DNA of 64,000 bases from Limimaricola sp. (GTDB lineage: Bacteria; Pseudomonadota; Alphaproteobacteria; Rhodobacterales; Rhodobacteraceae): the NCBI RefSeq assembly GCF_016125575.1, contig NZ_WGLM01000005.1:780721-844720 (forward strand), read 5' to 3'. The position numbers were made by a program, and so were the translations under genes. Below, one piece after another: positions 35,228-44,796 of this stretch (its first letter is position 1; each line of letters starts with the position of its first letter). The notes below the pieces were generated by a model, which ran no database searches, had not been told where the DNA came from, and worked only from the letters and a program-made list of their open reading frames with translations.

Positions 35228-38200
35228 ATGACCGAGTTCCGCAAGATCCTCGTCGCCAATCGCGGCGAGATTGCGATCCGCGTGATGCGCGCGGCCAACG
35301 AGATGGGCAAGAAAACCGTCGCCGTCTTCGCCGAGGAGGACAAGCTGGGCCTGCACCGCTTCAAGGCGGACGAGGCCTACCGGATCGGCGAAGGGCTGGG
35401 CCCCGTGGCGGCCTATCTCAGCATCCCCGAGATCATCCGCGTGGCCAAGATGGCAGGCGCGGATGCGATCCATCCCGGCTACGGCCTCTTGTCGGAAAAT
35501 CCTGATTTCGTTGATGCCTGCACCGCCGCGGGCATCGCCTTCATCGGCCCCAAGGCGCAAACGATGCGCGAACTTGGCGACAAGGCCAGCGCCCGGCGCG
35601 TGGCGATCGAGGCCGGCGTGCCGGTCATCCCCGCCACCGAGGTGCTGGGCGAGGATATGGACCTGATCCGCAAACAGGCGGCCGAGGTGGGTTATCCCCT
35701 CATGCTCAAGGCTAGTTGGGGCGGCGGCGGGCGCGGGATGCGCCCGATCCTGAACGAAGACGAATTGTCCGAGAAGGTCCGCGAGGGCCGGCGCGAGGCC
35801 GAGGCCGCCTTCGGCAACGGCGAGGGTTACCTTGAAAAGATGATCCAGCGCGCGCGCCATGTCGAGGTGCAGATCCTGGGCGACAAGCAAGGCAACATCT
35901 ACCACCTGTGGGAGCGGGACTGTTCCGTCCAGCGACGCAACCAGAAGGTGGTGGAACGCGCGCCCGCGCCCTACCTCTCGCCCGCACAGCGCGAGCAGTT
36001 GTGCAACCTCGGCCGCAAGATCTGCGCGCATGTGAATTACGAATGCGCCGGCACGGTCGAGTTCCTGATGGACATGGATTCTGGCAATTTCTACTTCATC
36101 GAGGTGAACCCCCGCGTGCAGGTCGAACATACCGTCACAGAAGAGGTGACCGGTATCGACATCGTGCGCGCGCAGATCCTGATCGCCGAGGGCAAGAGCC
36201 TGATGGAGGCGACCGGCTGTGCCAGCCAGTATGACGTGAAACTCGACGGTCACGCCCTGCAATGCCGGGTGACGACCGAAGATCCGCTGAACAACTTCAT
36301 CCCCGATTACGGCCGCATCCAGATGTATCGCTCGGCCACCGGACCGGGCATCCGGCTGGACGGCGGCACGGCCTATTCCGGCGCGGTGATCACCCGGTTC
36401 TATGACAGTCTGCTGACCAAGGTGACGGCACGCGCGCCGACGCCGGAAATGGCGATTGCCCGGATGGACCGTGCGCTGCGCGAATTCCGCATCCGCGGCG
36501 TCAGCACGAATATCGACTTCGTCATCAACCTGCTGAAACACCCTACGTTTCTGAACAACCAGTACACGACGAAGTTCATCGACACGACGCCGGAGCTGTT
36601 CGTCTTCAAGAAGCGGCGCGACCGGGCCACGAAGATCCTGACCTACATCGCCGACATCACCGTGAACGGGCATCCGGAGGTGCAGGGCCGCCCGCGCCCG
36701 GCCGCCGACGTGCGGATGCCGCGCCCGCCGGTCAAGCCGACGACGGAGGTGCGCGACGGCACCCGCCAGATCCTTGACGAACAAGGGCCGGCCGCCGTGG
36801 CCAACTGGATGCGGTCGCAAAAGCGGTTGCTGATCACCGACACCACGATGCGCGACGGGCATCAAAGCCTGTTGGCCACCCGGATGCGCTCGATCGACAT
36901 GATCGGCGCGGCGCCGGCCTATGCCACGATGATGTCCGATCTCTTCTCGGTCGAATGCTGGGGCGGCGCGACCTTCGACGTGGCCTACCGTTTCCTGCAG
37001 GAATGCCCGTGGCAGCGTCTGCGCGACATCCGCGCGGTGATGCCCAACATCATGACGCAGATGCTGCTGCGCGCCTCCAACGGCGTCGGCTACACCAATT
37101 ACCCCGACAACGTGGTGGCGGCCTTCGTCAAGCAGGCCGCGGCCAGCGGCGTCGACGTCTTCCGCGTTTTCGACAGCCTAAACTGGGTTGAGAACATGCG
37201 CGTCGCGATGGACGCGGTGGTTGAGGCCAACAAGGTTTGCGAGGCGGCAATCTGCTATACCGGCGACATGCTGGACCCGGCCCGGTCCAAGTATGACCTG
37301 AAATACTATGTCGCGATGGCGAAAGAGCTGGAAAAGGCCGGCGCGCATGTTCTGGGGCTGAAGGACATGGCCGGGCTGATGAAGCCCGCCACGGCAACGG
37401 CCCTGATCGGCGCCTTGAAGGACGAGATCGGCCTGCCGATCCATTTCCACACGCATGACACCTCGGGTGCGGCGATTGCCACAGTGATGGCCGCCGCCGC
37501 GGCCGGGGTCGATGCCGTGGACGCCGCGATGGACGCGCTGTCGGGCAATACCAGCCAGCCGACGCTGGGCTCGATCGTCGAGGCCCTGAAGGGGACAGAG
37601 CGCGATACCGGGCTGGACATCGGGGCAATCCGCACGATTTCCAACTATTGGGAAAGCGTGCGCGCGCATTACCTGCCGTTCGAAAGCGGGCTGCAAGCCC
37701 CGGCCTCGGAAGTGTATCTGCACGAGATGCCGGGCGGGCAGTTCACCAACCTCAAGGCGCAGGCGCGCAGCCTCGGCCTTGAAGAGCGCTGGCACGAGGT
37801 GGCGCAAGCCTATGCCGACGTGAACATGATGTTCGGCGATATCGTGAAGGTCACGCCCTCGTCCAAGGTGGTGGGCGACATGGCGCTGATGATGGTCAGT
37901 CAGGGCCTGACCCGCGCGCAGGTCGAAGACCCGAAGGTGGACGTCGTCTTCCCGGATTCGGTCGTCGAGATGATGAAGGGCAGCCTCGGCCAGCCGCCCG
38001 GCGGTTGGCCCGCGGCGATCCAGAAGAAAATTCTGAAGGGCGAAAAGCCGATCACAGACCGCCCCGGCCAGCATCTGGCCCCGGTCGATCTGGAGGCCGC
38101 GCGCGAAGACCTGGCAAAGCAGCTGGAAGGCAAGACCGTCGATGACGAGGACCTGAACGGCTACCTGATGTATCCCAAGGTGTTTCTCGACTACATGGGC

Positions 38201-38671
38201 CGGCACCGCGCCTATGGCCCGGTCCGCACCCTGCCGACCAAGACGTTCTTTTACGGCATGCAGCCGGGCGAAGAGATTGCCGCCGAGATCGACCCCGGCA
38301 AGACGCTGGAGATTCGCCTGCAAGCGGTGGGCGAGACCACCGAAGAAGGCGAAGTGCGGGTGTTTTTCGAGCTGAACGGCCAGCCGCGTACCGTGCGCGT
38401 ACCGAACCGCGCAGTGACCGCCAAGGCCGCCAAGCGGCCCAAGGCCGAGGCCGGCAACCCCAATCACATCGGCGCACCGATGCCGGGTGTGGTGGCGACT
38501 GTGGCGGCCCAACCGGGCAAGCCGGTGAAAGCGGGCGACCTGCTGCTGACGATTGAGGCCATGAAGATGGAGACCGGCATCCACGCCGACCGCGACGCGG
38601 TGGTCAAGGCGGTGCACGTCCACGCAGGCGGCCAGATCGACGCGAAGGATCTGTTGGTGGAATTGGAATAA
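35228..38671 (+). CDS. pyc: Pyruvate carboxylase
   Basis: Biotin-dependent anaplerotic enzyme that makes oxaloacetate from pyruvate and bicarbonate. About 1147 residues with all domains on one chain. The biotin carboxylase domain starts KILVANRGEIAIRVMRAANE and has LKASWGGGGRGM and FIEVNPRVQVEHTVTEE. The carboxyltransferase barrel begins TTMRDGHQSLLATRMR and includes HFHTHDTSG as metal ligands. The C-terminal biotinyl domain carries the lysine in IEAMKMETGIH. The ATG at 35228 gives the standard N terminus. Likely monocistronic; a dense set of hairpins follows. Confidence 0.98.
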   Translation: MTEFRKILVANRGEIAIRVMRAANEMGKKTVAVFAEEDKLGLHRFKADEAYRIGEGLGPVAAYLSIPEIIRVAKMAGADAIHPGYGLLSENPDFVDACTAAGIAFIGPKAQTMRELGDKASARRVAIEAGVPVIPATEVLGEDMDLIRKQAAEVGYPLMLKASWGGGGRGMRPILNEDELSEKVREGRREAEAAFGNGEGYLEKMIQRARHVEVQILGDKQGNIYHLWERDCSVQRRNQKVVERAPAPYLSPAQREQLCNLGRKICAHVNYECAGTVEFLMDMDSGNFYFIEVNPRVQVEHTVTEEVTGIDIVRAQILIAEGKSLMEATGCASQYDVKLDGHALQCRVTTEDPLNNFIPDYGRIQMYRSATGPGIRLDGGTAYSGAVITRFYDSLLTKVTARAPTPEMAIARMDRALREFRIRGVSTNIDFVINLLKHPTFLNNQYTTKFIDTTPELFVFKKRRDRATKILTYIADITVNGHPEVQGRPRPAADVRMPRPPVKPTTEVRDGTRQILDEQGPAAVANWMRSQKRLLITDTTMRDGHQSLLATRMRSIDMIGAAPAYATMMSDLFSVECWGGATFDVAYRFLQECPWQRLRDIRAVMPNIMTQMLLRASNGVGYTNYPDNVVAAFVKQAAASGVDVFRVFDSLNWVENMRVAMDAVVEANKVCEAAICYTGDMLDPARSKYDLKYYVAMAKELEKAGAHVLGLKDMAGLMKPATATALIGALKDEIGLPIHFHTHDTSGAAIATVMAAAAAGVDAVDAAMDALSGNTSQPTLGSIVEALKGTERDTGLDIGAIRTISNYWESVRAHYLPFESGLQAPASEVYLHEMPGGQFTNLKAQARSLGLEERWHEVAQAYADVNMMFGDIVKVTPSSKVVGDMALMMVSQGLTRAQVEDPKVDVVFPDSVVEMMKGSLGQPPGGWPAAIQKKILKGEKPITDRPGQHLAPVDLEAAREDLAKQLEGKTVDDEDLNGYLMYPKVFLDYMGRHRAYGPVRTLPTKTFFYGMQPGEEIAAEIDPGKTLEIRLQAVGETTEEGEVRVFFELNGQPRTVRVPNRAVTAKAAKRPKAEAGNPNHIGAPMPGVVATVAAQPGKPVKAGDLLLTIEAMKMETGIHADRDAVVKAVHVHAGGQIDAKDLLVELE

Positions 38672-38710
38672 GGGGTCAGTCGGCCATGCCGTCCTTGAGT
38701 CAGGAGCGCC

Positions 38711-38816
38711 GCGCCCGAACCGAGGGGTGGGCGAGAAGCGCCCGCCCCGTGGGGGCGGTTCGGGCGCTGCCCAAGCGGAGCTTGGGCAAGACAGGTCAGT
38801 TATCCGGGGGCTGACC
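38711..38816. terminator. Hairpin cluster after pyruvate carboxylase
   Basis: Three nested or adjacent inverted repeats: a perfect 12-bp outer stem GCGCCCGAACCG/CGGTTCGGGCGC (38711-38722 with 38756-38767) enclosing a 10-bp stem GGGGTGGGCG/CGCCCGCCCC; then GCCCAAGC/GCTTGGGC with a 3-base loop (38769-38787); then GGTCAG/CTGACC (38794-38816). No long T-run. Likely a termination and mRNA-stabilising region, possibly a repeat element. Confidence 0.6.
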
Positions 38817-38872
38817 GGTGGGTGGCTGGTCAGGCGTTGCAGTCACGCCCGCCACCGTGCCACATCTGGCAC

Positions 38873-39256
38873 ATGAAACTTTCCGCCCTCTCCCTTCTCG
38901 TGCCCGACCACGACGCGGCCATCGCCTTCTTCACCGGTGCCCTCGGGTTCGACCTGCTGGAAGACACCGACATGGGCGGCGGCAAGCGCTGGGTGCGCGT
39001 CGCGCCGAAGGGCGCGGAAACGGCGTTCCTGCTGGCCCGCGCGGTGGGCGATCAGGCGGCCTACATCGGCCAACAGGGCGGCGGGCGCGTCTGGCTCTTC
39101 CTCGAAACCGACGATTTCGCGCGCGATCATGCCGCGATGCAGGCCGCCGGCGTGACCTTCGAGGAAGCGCCGCGTCATGAAACCTACGGCATTGTCGCTG
39201 TATTCCGCGACCCGTGGGGCAACCGCTGGGACCTCATCGAACGGCGCGAAGGATAG
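38873..39256 (+). CDS. Glyoxalase/bleomycin-resistance-fold (VOC) protein
   Basis: A 127-residue VOC-superfamily protein, MKLSALSLLVPDHDAAIAFF, with the typical beta-alpha-beta-beta-beta modules and the end motif FRDPWGNRWDLIE, where the final Glu is a usual metal ligand. The family includes lactoylglutathione lyases, dioxygenases and resistance proteins; the substrate cannot be told here. The ATG at 38873 was chosen over an upstream frame. It is followed 3 bp later by a metallophosphoesterase gene, so the two are probably an operon. Confidence 0.85.
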   Translation: MKLSALSLLVPDHDAAIAFFTGALGFDLLEDTDMGGGKRWVRVAPKGAETAFLLARAVGDQAAYIGQQGGGRVWLFLETDDFARDHAAMQAAGVTFEEAPRHETYGIVAVFRDPWGNRWDLIERREG

Positions 39257-39259
39257 GCC

Positions 39260-40075
39260 ATGGACAAGATCCTCGTCCTGACGGACGTGCATGTGGTGCC
39301 CGAGGGCGAGACGATCATCGGGCTTGACCCCGGTGCGCGGCTGACGGCGGCGCTGGAGCATGCACTGGCCCGCCATGCCGATGCCGCGGCGCTGGTCATC
39401 ATGGGCGACCTGACCCATCACGGCACCGGCGCGGAATACCACCGGCTGAAGGGCCTGCTGGCCGACCTGCCGCTGCCGGTGATCCCGATGATCGGCAACC
39501 ACGACCGGCGCGCGCCGTTCCAGGCGGCCTTTCCGCAGGCGCCGCGCACGGCCGAGGGCCATGTGCAGGGCATCCTCGACCTTGCCCATCACCGGATCAT
39601 CACGCTCGACACGCTTGACGGCCCGCCCTACCCGCGCGGGCACCATGCCGGGCGGCTTTGCGCCCACCGGATGGCATGGCTCGAGGCCGCGCTAGCAGGG
39701 GCCGGCGGGCGGACCTGCCTCGTCTTCGCCCATCACCCGCCCTTCCCGGTGGGGATTCCGGGGATGGACGCGATTCCATTGGCGGAGGGGGACAAACTGC
39801 TGGCGCTGCTGGCGGCGCACCGCCCGGTTCACCTCTTCTGCGGCCATGTTCACCGCACCATCTCGGGCACCACCGGCGGCGTCGGCTGGACCATGTTCAA
39901 GTCCACCTGCCATCAAGGACCGCTGGACTTGGCGACGCCTGACAGCTCGCTCTCGATCGACGAACCGGGGGCCTATGGCGTGCTGCTGCTGCCGCCCGGC
40001 GGCGTGATCGCGCACAGCGAGGACGTGCTGGCAACGCCGGCCGCAATCTCGGAACGCGCGTCGCGGCAGGGGTGA
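39260..40075 (+). CDS. Metallophosphoesterase, CpdA-like
   Basis: A 271-residue calcineurin-like phosphoesterase. The metal-binding motifs are in order: LVLTDVHVV (Asp and His), IMGDLTHHGTGAEY (GD motif), IGNHDRR (GNHD), FAHHPPFP (His), and FCGHVHRTISG (GHxH). This set is shared with cyclic-nucleotide phosphodiesterases such as CpdA, and the length fits, but other phosphoesters are possible. It starts directly after the VOC gene and is followed by tRNA-Gly. Confidence 0.85.
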   Translation: MDKILVLTDVHVVPEGETIIGLDPGARLTAALEHALARHADAAALVIMGDLTHHGTGAEYHRLKGLLADLPLPVIPMIGNHDRRAPFQAAFPQAPRTAEGHVQGILDLAHHRIITLDTLDGPPYPRGHHAGRLCAHRMAWLEAALAGAGGRTCLVFAHHPPFPVGIPGMDAIPLAEGDKLLALLAAHRPVHLFCGHVHRTISGTTGGVGWTMFKSTCHQGPLDLATPDSSLSIDEPGAYGVLLLPPGGVIAHSEDVLATPAAISERASRQG

Positions 40076-40166
40076 CGGGCGGGTGCAATATTTGGGCCGG
40101 CAGGCGGAATTTTCCTCTTGCGGCGGCCCGCGTCTCTTTATAGATCACGCGGCACGGAAACGGAGT

Positions 40167-40241
40167 GCGGGCGTAGCTCAGGGGTAGAGCATAACCTTGC
40201 CAAGGTTAGGGTCGTGAGTTCGAATCTCATCGCCCGCTCCA
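40167..40241 (+). tRNA. tRNA-Gly (anticodon GCC)
   Basis: A 75-nt tRNA with an encoded CCA end. The acceptor arms GCGGGCG and CGCCCGC pair fully, the D arm is GCTC/GAGC, the anticodon stem AACCT/AGGTT surrounds the loop TTGCCAA with anticodon GCC, and the T arm contains GTTCGAATC. All expected invariant positions are present. Confidence 0.97.
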
Positions 40242-40347
40242 GTTTCCAACTTCCCTCGGATTGATGGCATCACCAACGCGGTCGCGCGGGTTGGCCTGTC
40301 TGCGCGTCCAGCCGCGCGGCAGCGATGCGGTGCGTGTCCCTGCCCCC

Positions 40348-41247
40348 TCAGCCCTGCATATGCTGCCGCAAGTGGGCCGCGGCGGCGCGGAGAGACTGGG
40401 CGCCCTCGGGGATGCCGTCATACCATTCGAAGACGTGCCACATCTCCTCATGCACCTGCAGGTCCACCGCCACGCCGGCCCTGCGCAGGACGCCGGCCAG
40501 CCGCACCGACTGGCTGAGAAGCAGGTCTCGGGTGCCGCTCGAGATCAGGCAGGGCGGAAAGCCCGCGTCGAAGGCGCCGTGAAGCGGCGACAGCGCGGGA
40601 TCGGTCAGCGCACGGCCCGCCGCGTAATGCGCCGCGGCCTGGATGCCCGCCGCCCGTGTCAGTGTCGGGTCGCGCCCCTCGTTGAAGGTCAGGCTGTCGC
40701 CCCCGCCGGATATGTCGCACCAGGGCGAGAACAGAACGGCCGCCCCCGGCAAAGGCAGCCCGGCCGCCCGCGCGCGCTGCATCACCGCAAGAACCAAGTT
40801 GCCGCCCGCGGATTCGCCCGCCATGGCCAGGGGCCGTCCCGACAGGGCGCGGTAGACGGCCATGCCATCGTCGATCGCGGCGGGATGCGGGTGTTCGGGC
40901 GCCAGACGGTAAGCCGGGGCGATCACCGGCGCGCCGGTCAGCACGGCCAGTTTCACGATCATCGGCAGATCTTCCAGCGGGCTGCCCTGCACAAAGCCGC
41001 CGCCGAACGCGTAGAACAGCGTCCAGTCTGCACAGTCGCCCGGCGGGGTGGCGCGCAGGCAGGGCACGCCGCCCAGCACCATCTCGTCCAGCGTCACGCC
41101 GGTGCCGGCAAGGATCTGCGCCTGTTGCGCCAGCGCGGCGGCCCGGCCTGCGGCGCGCAAGGCAGGCAGGTTCGCGGCACTTCGGTCGGGCGCGGCGGGA
41201 ACCGTCCGGGCGATGAAACGCCGCGCCGCAGCGCTCGGCCAGTCCAT
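40348..41247 (-). CDS. Alpha/beta hydrolase of the hormone-sensitive-lipase family, oxyanion-motif His replaced
   Basis: A 299-residue hydrolase of the HSL (family IV esterase) type. The nucleophile Ser is about residue 146 in AGESAGGN. The acid is probably Asp241 in SSGTRDLL and the base His271 in EMWHVFEW. The oxyanion motif, usually HGGG, reads FGGGF (residues 81-85): Phe stands in place of His, so activity may be altered. APAYRLAPEHP is also typical. The ATG at 41245-41247 is divergent from an alcohol dehydrogenase gene. Substrate unknown. Confidence 0.88.
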   Translation of the reverse strand: MDWPSAAARRFIARTVPAAPDRSAANLPALRAAGRAAALAQQAQILAGTGVTLDEMVLGGVPCLRATPPGDCADWTLFYAFGGGFVQGSPLEDLPMIVKLAVLTGAPVIAPAYRLAPEHPHPAAIDDGMAVYRALSGRPLAMAGESAGGNLVLAVMQRARAAGLPLPGAAVLFSPWCDISGGGDSLTFNEGRDPTLTRAAGIQAAAHYAAGRALTDPALSPLHGAFDAGFPPCLISSGTRDLLLSQSVRLAGVLRRAGVAVDLQVHEEMWHVFEWYDGIPEGAQSLRAAAAHLRQHMQG

Positions 41248-41376
41248 AAATCCCCTCCCCGCGCCGAGCTCATGACCGGCCCGAGACTGCCGCAGGCCCG
41301 GGCCGTTTCACAAGGGGCTTTCCTGCAGCGGCCGGATGGGACTAACTGCGCCGACGAGACCGCGGGAGGATCGACG

Positions 41377-42570
41377 ATGGACAAGGCCGACGAGGGTGCG
41401 GCACTGCTGGCGCCACAGGACTGGAGCTTTCCGGTGCCCATCGCCTATGGCCCGGGGCGGCTCTCCGAGATCGGCGCACGTTGTAAGGCGATGGGCCTGA
41501 CGAACCCGCTGATCGTGACCGACCGGGGCAGCCGCGCCCTGCCCTTCATCGCTACCCTGCACGAAAACCTGCGGGCCGCGGGGCTACGTACCGACCTTTT
41601 CGCAGAAATCTCGCCCAACCCCCGCTCGGACGAGATCGGGGCGGGCGCCGATACCCTGCGCGCGGGCGCACATGACGCGATCATCGCCATCGGCGGCGGC
41701 AGCGCGATGGACGGGGGCAAGGCCATCGGGCTGACCGCGCGGTCCGACTACAGGTTGCAGGATTTCGACTATGCCGCGCCGGTGCCCGAGGTCGCGGGCA
41801 CGGGGAGCTTTCCTACGCTGATCACCATTCCCACGACCGCGGGCACCGGGGCCGAGACCGAAAGCACCGCCATGGTCACCGATGTCGAGCGGGGGATGAA
41901 GTTCTGCGCATGGCACCCGCTTTACAAGCCCGCGTTGGCCCTGCTCGATCCGGCCCTGACGGTCGGGCTGCCACCGACGCTGACGGCATGGACCGGGGCC
42001 GACGCGCTGACCCATGCGATCGAGGCGTATATGGTGCCCGGCTTTCACCCGCTCTGCGATGCGATGGCGCTGGAGGCGCTGGCGCTGATCGCGCGCTGGC
42101 TGCCGGTGGTGGTGGACGAACCGGCCAACATGGCCGCGCGCGGCGGCATGCTGACCGGCTCTTGCCTTGCCGGCATCGCGTTCCTGAAGGGGCTGGGACT
42201 GGTTCACGCGATCTCGCACATGGTGGGGGCCGAGTTCGACACGCAGCACGGGCTGACCAACGCTGTAATCCTGCCGGTGGTGCTGCGGTTCAACCTGCCC
42301 GGGCAAGAGGCCAAGGTGCGCCGGATGGCCGAGGCGATGGCGCTACCGGATACCTCGGTTGACGGATTCATCCGGGCGATCGACGCGCTGCTGGACCGGA
42401 TCGGCATCCCCCGGTCGCTGGCCGAGATCGGTGTGCCAGCCGATTGCGCAGAAAGGATCGCCGCCAAGGCAATGCAGGATGGCGCGTCGCGCTCCAATCC
42501 GCGGCCGGCGCGGCTTGGCGAGGTGCGCGCGCTGGTAGAAACGGCGATTGCTGGCGCACGGCCCGGCTGA
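41377..42570 (+). CDS. Iron-containing alcohol dehydrogenase
   Basis: A type III, metal-dependent alcohol dehydrogenase of about 397 residues. The NAD-binding segment is AIIAIGGGSAMDGGKA, followed by IPTTAGTGAETES. Metal ligands lie in DALTHAIEAYM, HAISHMVGAEFDTQHGL. The final part is normal in length. The ATG at 41377, after a GGGAGG ribosome-binding sequence, was chosen; the reading frame is open far upstream only because of high G/C. It is divergent from the esterase. Probable substrates are short alcohols or aldehydes; not determinable here. Confidence 0.92.
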   Translation: MDKADEGAALLAPQDWSFPVPIAYGPGRLSEIGARCKAMGLTNPLIVTDRGSRALPFIATLHENLRAAGLRTDLFAEISPNPRSDEIGAGADTLRAGAHDAIIAIGGGSAMDGGKAIGLTARSDYRLQDFDYAAPVPEVAGTGSFPTLITIPTTAGTGAETESTAMVTDVERGMKFCAWHPLYKPALALLDPALTVGLPPTLTAWTGADALTHAIEAYMVPGFHPLCDAMALEALALIARWLPVVVDEPANMAARGGMLTGSCLAGIAFLKGLGLVHAISHMVGAEFDTQHGLTNAVILPVVLRFNLPGQEAKVRRMAEAMALPDTSVDGFIRAIDALLDRIGIPRSLAEIGVPADCAERIAAKAMQDGASRSNPRPARLGEVRALVETAIAGARPG

Positions 42571-42682
42571 GCGACCCGGCAAGCTGCCCAAAGTTCCAAC
42601 AAAGCCGCCGGTACCGCCGCGGCATGCTTGATCCAAGGTCCGAATCCCCCTAGCCCTTGGAAAAGCACCGGGGAGACGGCGC

Positions 42683-43747
42683 ATGGGAATCCTGCTTCGG
42701 GGGGCAATCGCCCTTGTTGCGCTGGCTACCGCAGCGCCGCTATGGGCGGAAACTGCCCTGCCGGTCGAGATCGTGACCGCAACCACGACCAGCCAAAGCG
42801 CCAGTTACCAGCTTGCCGGCACGATCGAGGCGCCCGACACCGTGAGCGCGGCGTTTCGGGATGGTGGCCGGGTGATCTCGGTCGCGGTTTCGGCGGGCGA
42901 CAGCGTTGCGCAGGGCGACGAACTGGCCCGGGTCGATGCCAGCCAGGCCGAGGCCGCGCGCGACAGCGCCGCCGCCGCCCTTTCGGGGGCCGAAGCCGCA
43001 TTGACCGAGGCGAAAACTGCGCAGGCGCGGATGCAGGCGCGGCTTGAGGGTGGCGTGGCCACGCGGGCGGAACTCGACAACGCCAACCAAGGGTTGGCGG
43101 CAGCCCAGGCCGCCCGCGATCAGGCGCAGGCGACGCTGGCCAAGGCGCAGCGCGCGGTGGATGACACCGTGCTGCGCGCGCCGCAGGATGCCATCGTCAC
43201 CGCCCGCAGCCTTGAGGTGGGACAGGTAGTGGGGCCGGGCCAGGGCGTGCTGACGCTGGCCTCGCGCGACAGGCGGGTGGGTGTGTTTTACGCGCCCGAC
43301 ACGGTGGACGTGGACGCCTTCATCGGCGAGACGATCCGCCTCAGCCTGATCAACAAGCCCGACGTCCACCTTAGCGCCCGGGTCAGCGAGGTCTCACCGC
43401 TGGTCGATCCCAAGACCGGTACGGTCCGCGTGCGCGCAAAGATCGCCGATCCGCCAAGCGACCAGCCATTGCTGGGCGTGCCGGTGCTGGCCGAGCTGGA
43501 CTACAGTCGCCCGCCCGCAATCCATCTGCCATGGGACGCCTTGACCGCCACCGCGGATGGCCCGGCAGTCTGGACCGTGGACCCCGCAACGATGCGCGCC
43601 AAGCTGACCTCCATTACCGTCGAGAGCTACAGCGAGGGTGAAATTGCCGTCGCCAGCGGCCTGTCCGATGGCGCGCTGGTGGTCGGCGCAGGCTCGCAAC
43701 TGCTTTACCCGGGGCGGCTGGTGACGGCCGCGGGGGGTGCGCAATGA
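42683..43747 (+). CDS. RND efflux periplasmic adaptor (first of two)
   Basis: Membrane-fusion protein of a tripartite efflux system. 354 residues with a signal peptide (LLRGAIALVALATAAPLWAE, cleavage about residue 22), a barrel-sandwich half-motif (VSAAFRDGGRVISVAVSAGD), an alpha-helical hairpin (about 90-160, Ala/Glu/Arg-rich heptads) and the second half LRAPQDAIVTARSLEVGQ. No lipobox Cys is visible, so it is likely soluble or peripherally bound in the periplasm. The start ATG follows a GGGGAG sequence. It overlaps the next adaptor gene by four bases. Confidence 0.92.
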   Translation: MGILLRGAIALVALATAAPLWAETALPVEIVTATTTSQSASYQLAGTIEAPDTVSAAFRDGGRVISVAVSAGDSVAQGDELARVDASQAEAARDSAAAALSGAEAALTEAKTAQARMQARLEGGVATRAELDNANQGLAAAQAARDQAQATLAKAQRAVDDTVLRAPQDAIVTARSLEVGQVVGPGQGVLTLASRDRRVGVFYAPDTVDVDAFIGETIRLSLINKPDVHLSARVSEVSPLVDPKTGTVRVRAKIADPPSDQPLLGVPVLAELDYSRPPAIHLPWDALTATADGPAVWTVDPATMRAKLTSITVESYSEGEIAVASGLSDGALVVGAGSQLLYPGRLVTAAGGAQ

Positions 43748-44796
43748 GCCCGCTTCGTTTCGCCGCGCTGGCGCTCTGTGCCGCCCTCTCGGCCCTGCCG
43801 GCAGTGGCCGATACGCCGCCGCGCCCGGTCGTGTCAGAAATCGTGGCGCCTGACCAGTTGCCGGTGCGCAGCTTCACCGGCGTGATCGAGGCCGAGAAAG
43901 AGGCGGTGCTGGCGTTCCAGACTGCCGGACGCGTGGCCGATCTGCCGGTCCAGACCGGCGACAGCGTGGCAGATGGCGCGGTGCTGGCCACGCTCGATCA
44001 GGTCACCTTGCAGGAAGATGTGGATGCCGCGCAGGCCGGCGTTACCTCGGCCGAGGCCAGCGCCAAGGCCGCCGCCGACAATCTCGCCCGCGTCAGCGAA
44101 CTGGCCAAGCGTGGCGTGGCCAGTCAGCAGGTGCTCGACAGCGCACAGCAGGCCAATGATACGGCTGCCGCGCAGGCCCGCGCGGCGCGGGCAGATCTTG
44201 CGCGCGCGCAGAACGCGCTGGGCTTTGGCACGCTGCACGCGCCAAGCGATGGCGTGGTGCTGCAGATCGCGGTAAAGCCCGGCACGGTCGTAGGGGCAGG
44301 CTCGCCCGTTCTGACGATGGCGCTGGGCCCCGCGCGCGAGGCGGTGCTGGACGTACCGGCCGATTACCTCTCGCTGCTGCAGCCCGGGAGGAGCTTTACC
44401 GTGACCAGCCGGGTGCAGGGCGCGGCGCCGATCACCGGAACGCTGCGGCTGGTGGAACCGGTCTCTGATGCCACCACGCGCAGCCGGCGCATCCGCGTCA
44501 GCCTGCCCGGCGCAACGGCGGAATGGAAGATCGGCGCGCTGGTGCGTGCATCGCTGTCAGGCGACGCCGCGCCGGTTCTCACCCTGCCGCAAAGCGCCAT
44601 CGCGGGCAGTCCCGATGCGCCATCAGTCTGGATCGTGGCGGAGGGCCGCAAGGCGCATGAGGTGCCGGTAACGCTGGGGCCCGCACTGGGCGGCCGGGTG
44701 GTGATTGCCACCGGCATAACGGTGGGCGACGAGGTGGTCGTGAAGGGCGTGCATTCGCTGACCGAGGGCCAGGCGCTGGGAGGGCGGGTGCAATGA
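43744..44796 (+). CDS. RND efflux periplasmic adaptor (second of two)
   Basis: A second membrane-fusion protein, 350 residues, with signal peptide (FAALALCAALSALPAVAD) and the same architecture: AVLAFQTAGRVADLPVQTGD, a shorter helical hairpin, then GTLHAPSDGVVLQIAVKPG. It starts with an ATG overlapping the previous stop (ATGA) and overlaps the permease gene in the same way. Two different adaptors in one RND operon suggest a mixed adaptor ring; the pair is related but clearly diverged. Confidence 0.92.
   Translation: MSPLRFAALALCAALSALPAVADTPPRPVVSEIVAPDQLPVRSFTGVIEAEKEAVLAFQTAGRVADLPVQTGDSVADGAVLATLDQVTLQEDVDAAQAGVTSAEASAKAAADNLARVSELAKRGVASQQVLDSAQQANDTAAAQARAARADLARAQNALGFGTLHAPSDGVVLQIAVKPGTVVGAGSPVLTMALGPAREAVLDVPADYLSLLQPGRSFTVTSRVQGAAPITGTLRLVEPVSDATTRSRRIRVSLPGATAEWKIGALVRASLSGDAAPVLTLPQSAIAGSPDAPSVWIVAEGRKAHEVPVTLGPALGGRVVIATGITVGDEVVVKGVHSLTEGQALGGRVQ

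Noticed and set aside
34520..36865. Minus-strand open frame of 781 codons
   Set aside because: It is antisense to pyruvate carboxylase and the CHRD gene, with His/Arg/Gly-rich composition typical of shadow frames in high-GC DNA.
40261..41376. N-terminal extension of the alcohol dehydrogenase frame by 372 codons
   Set aside because: The extension is antisense to the esterase gene; the ATG at 41377 with a GGGAGG site gives the normal protein length.
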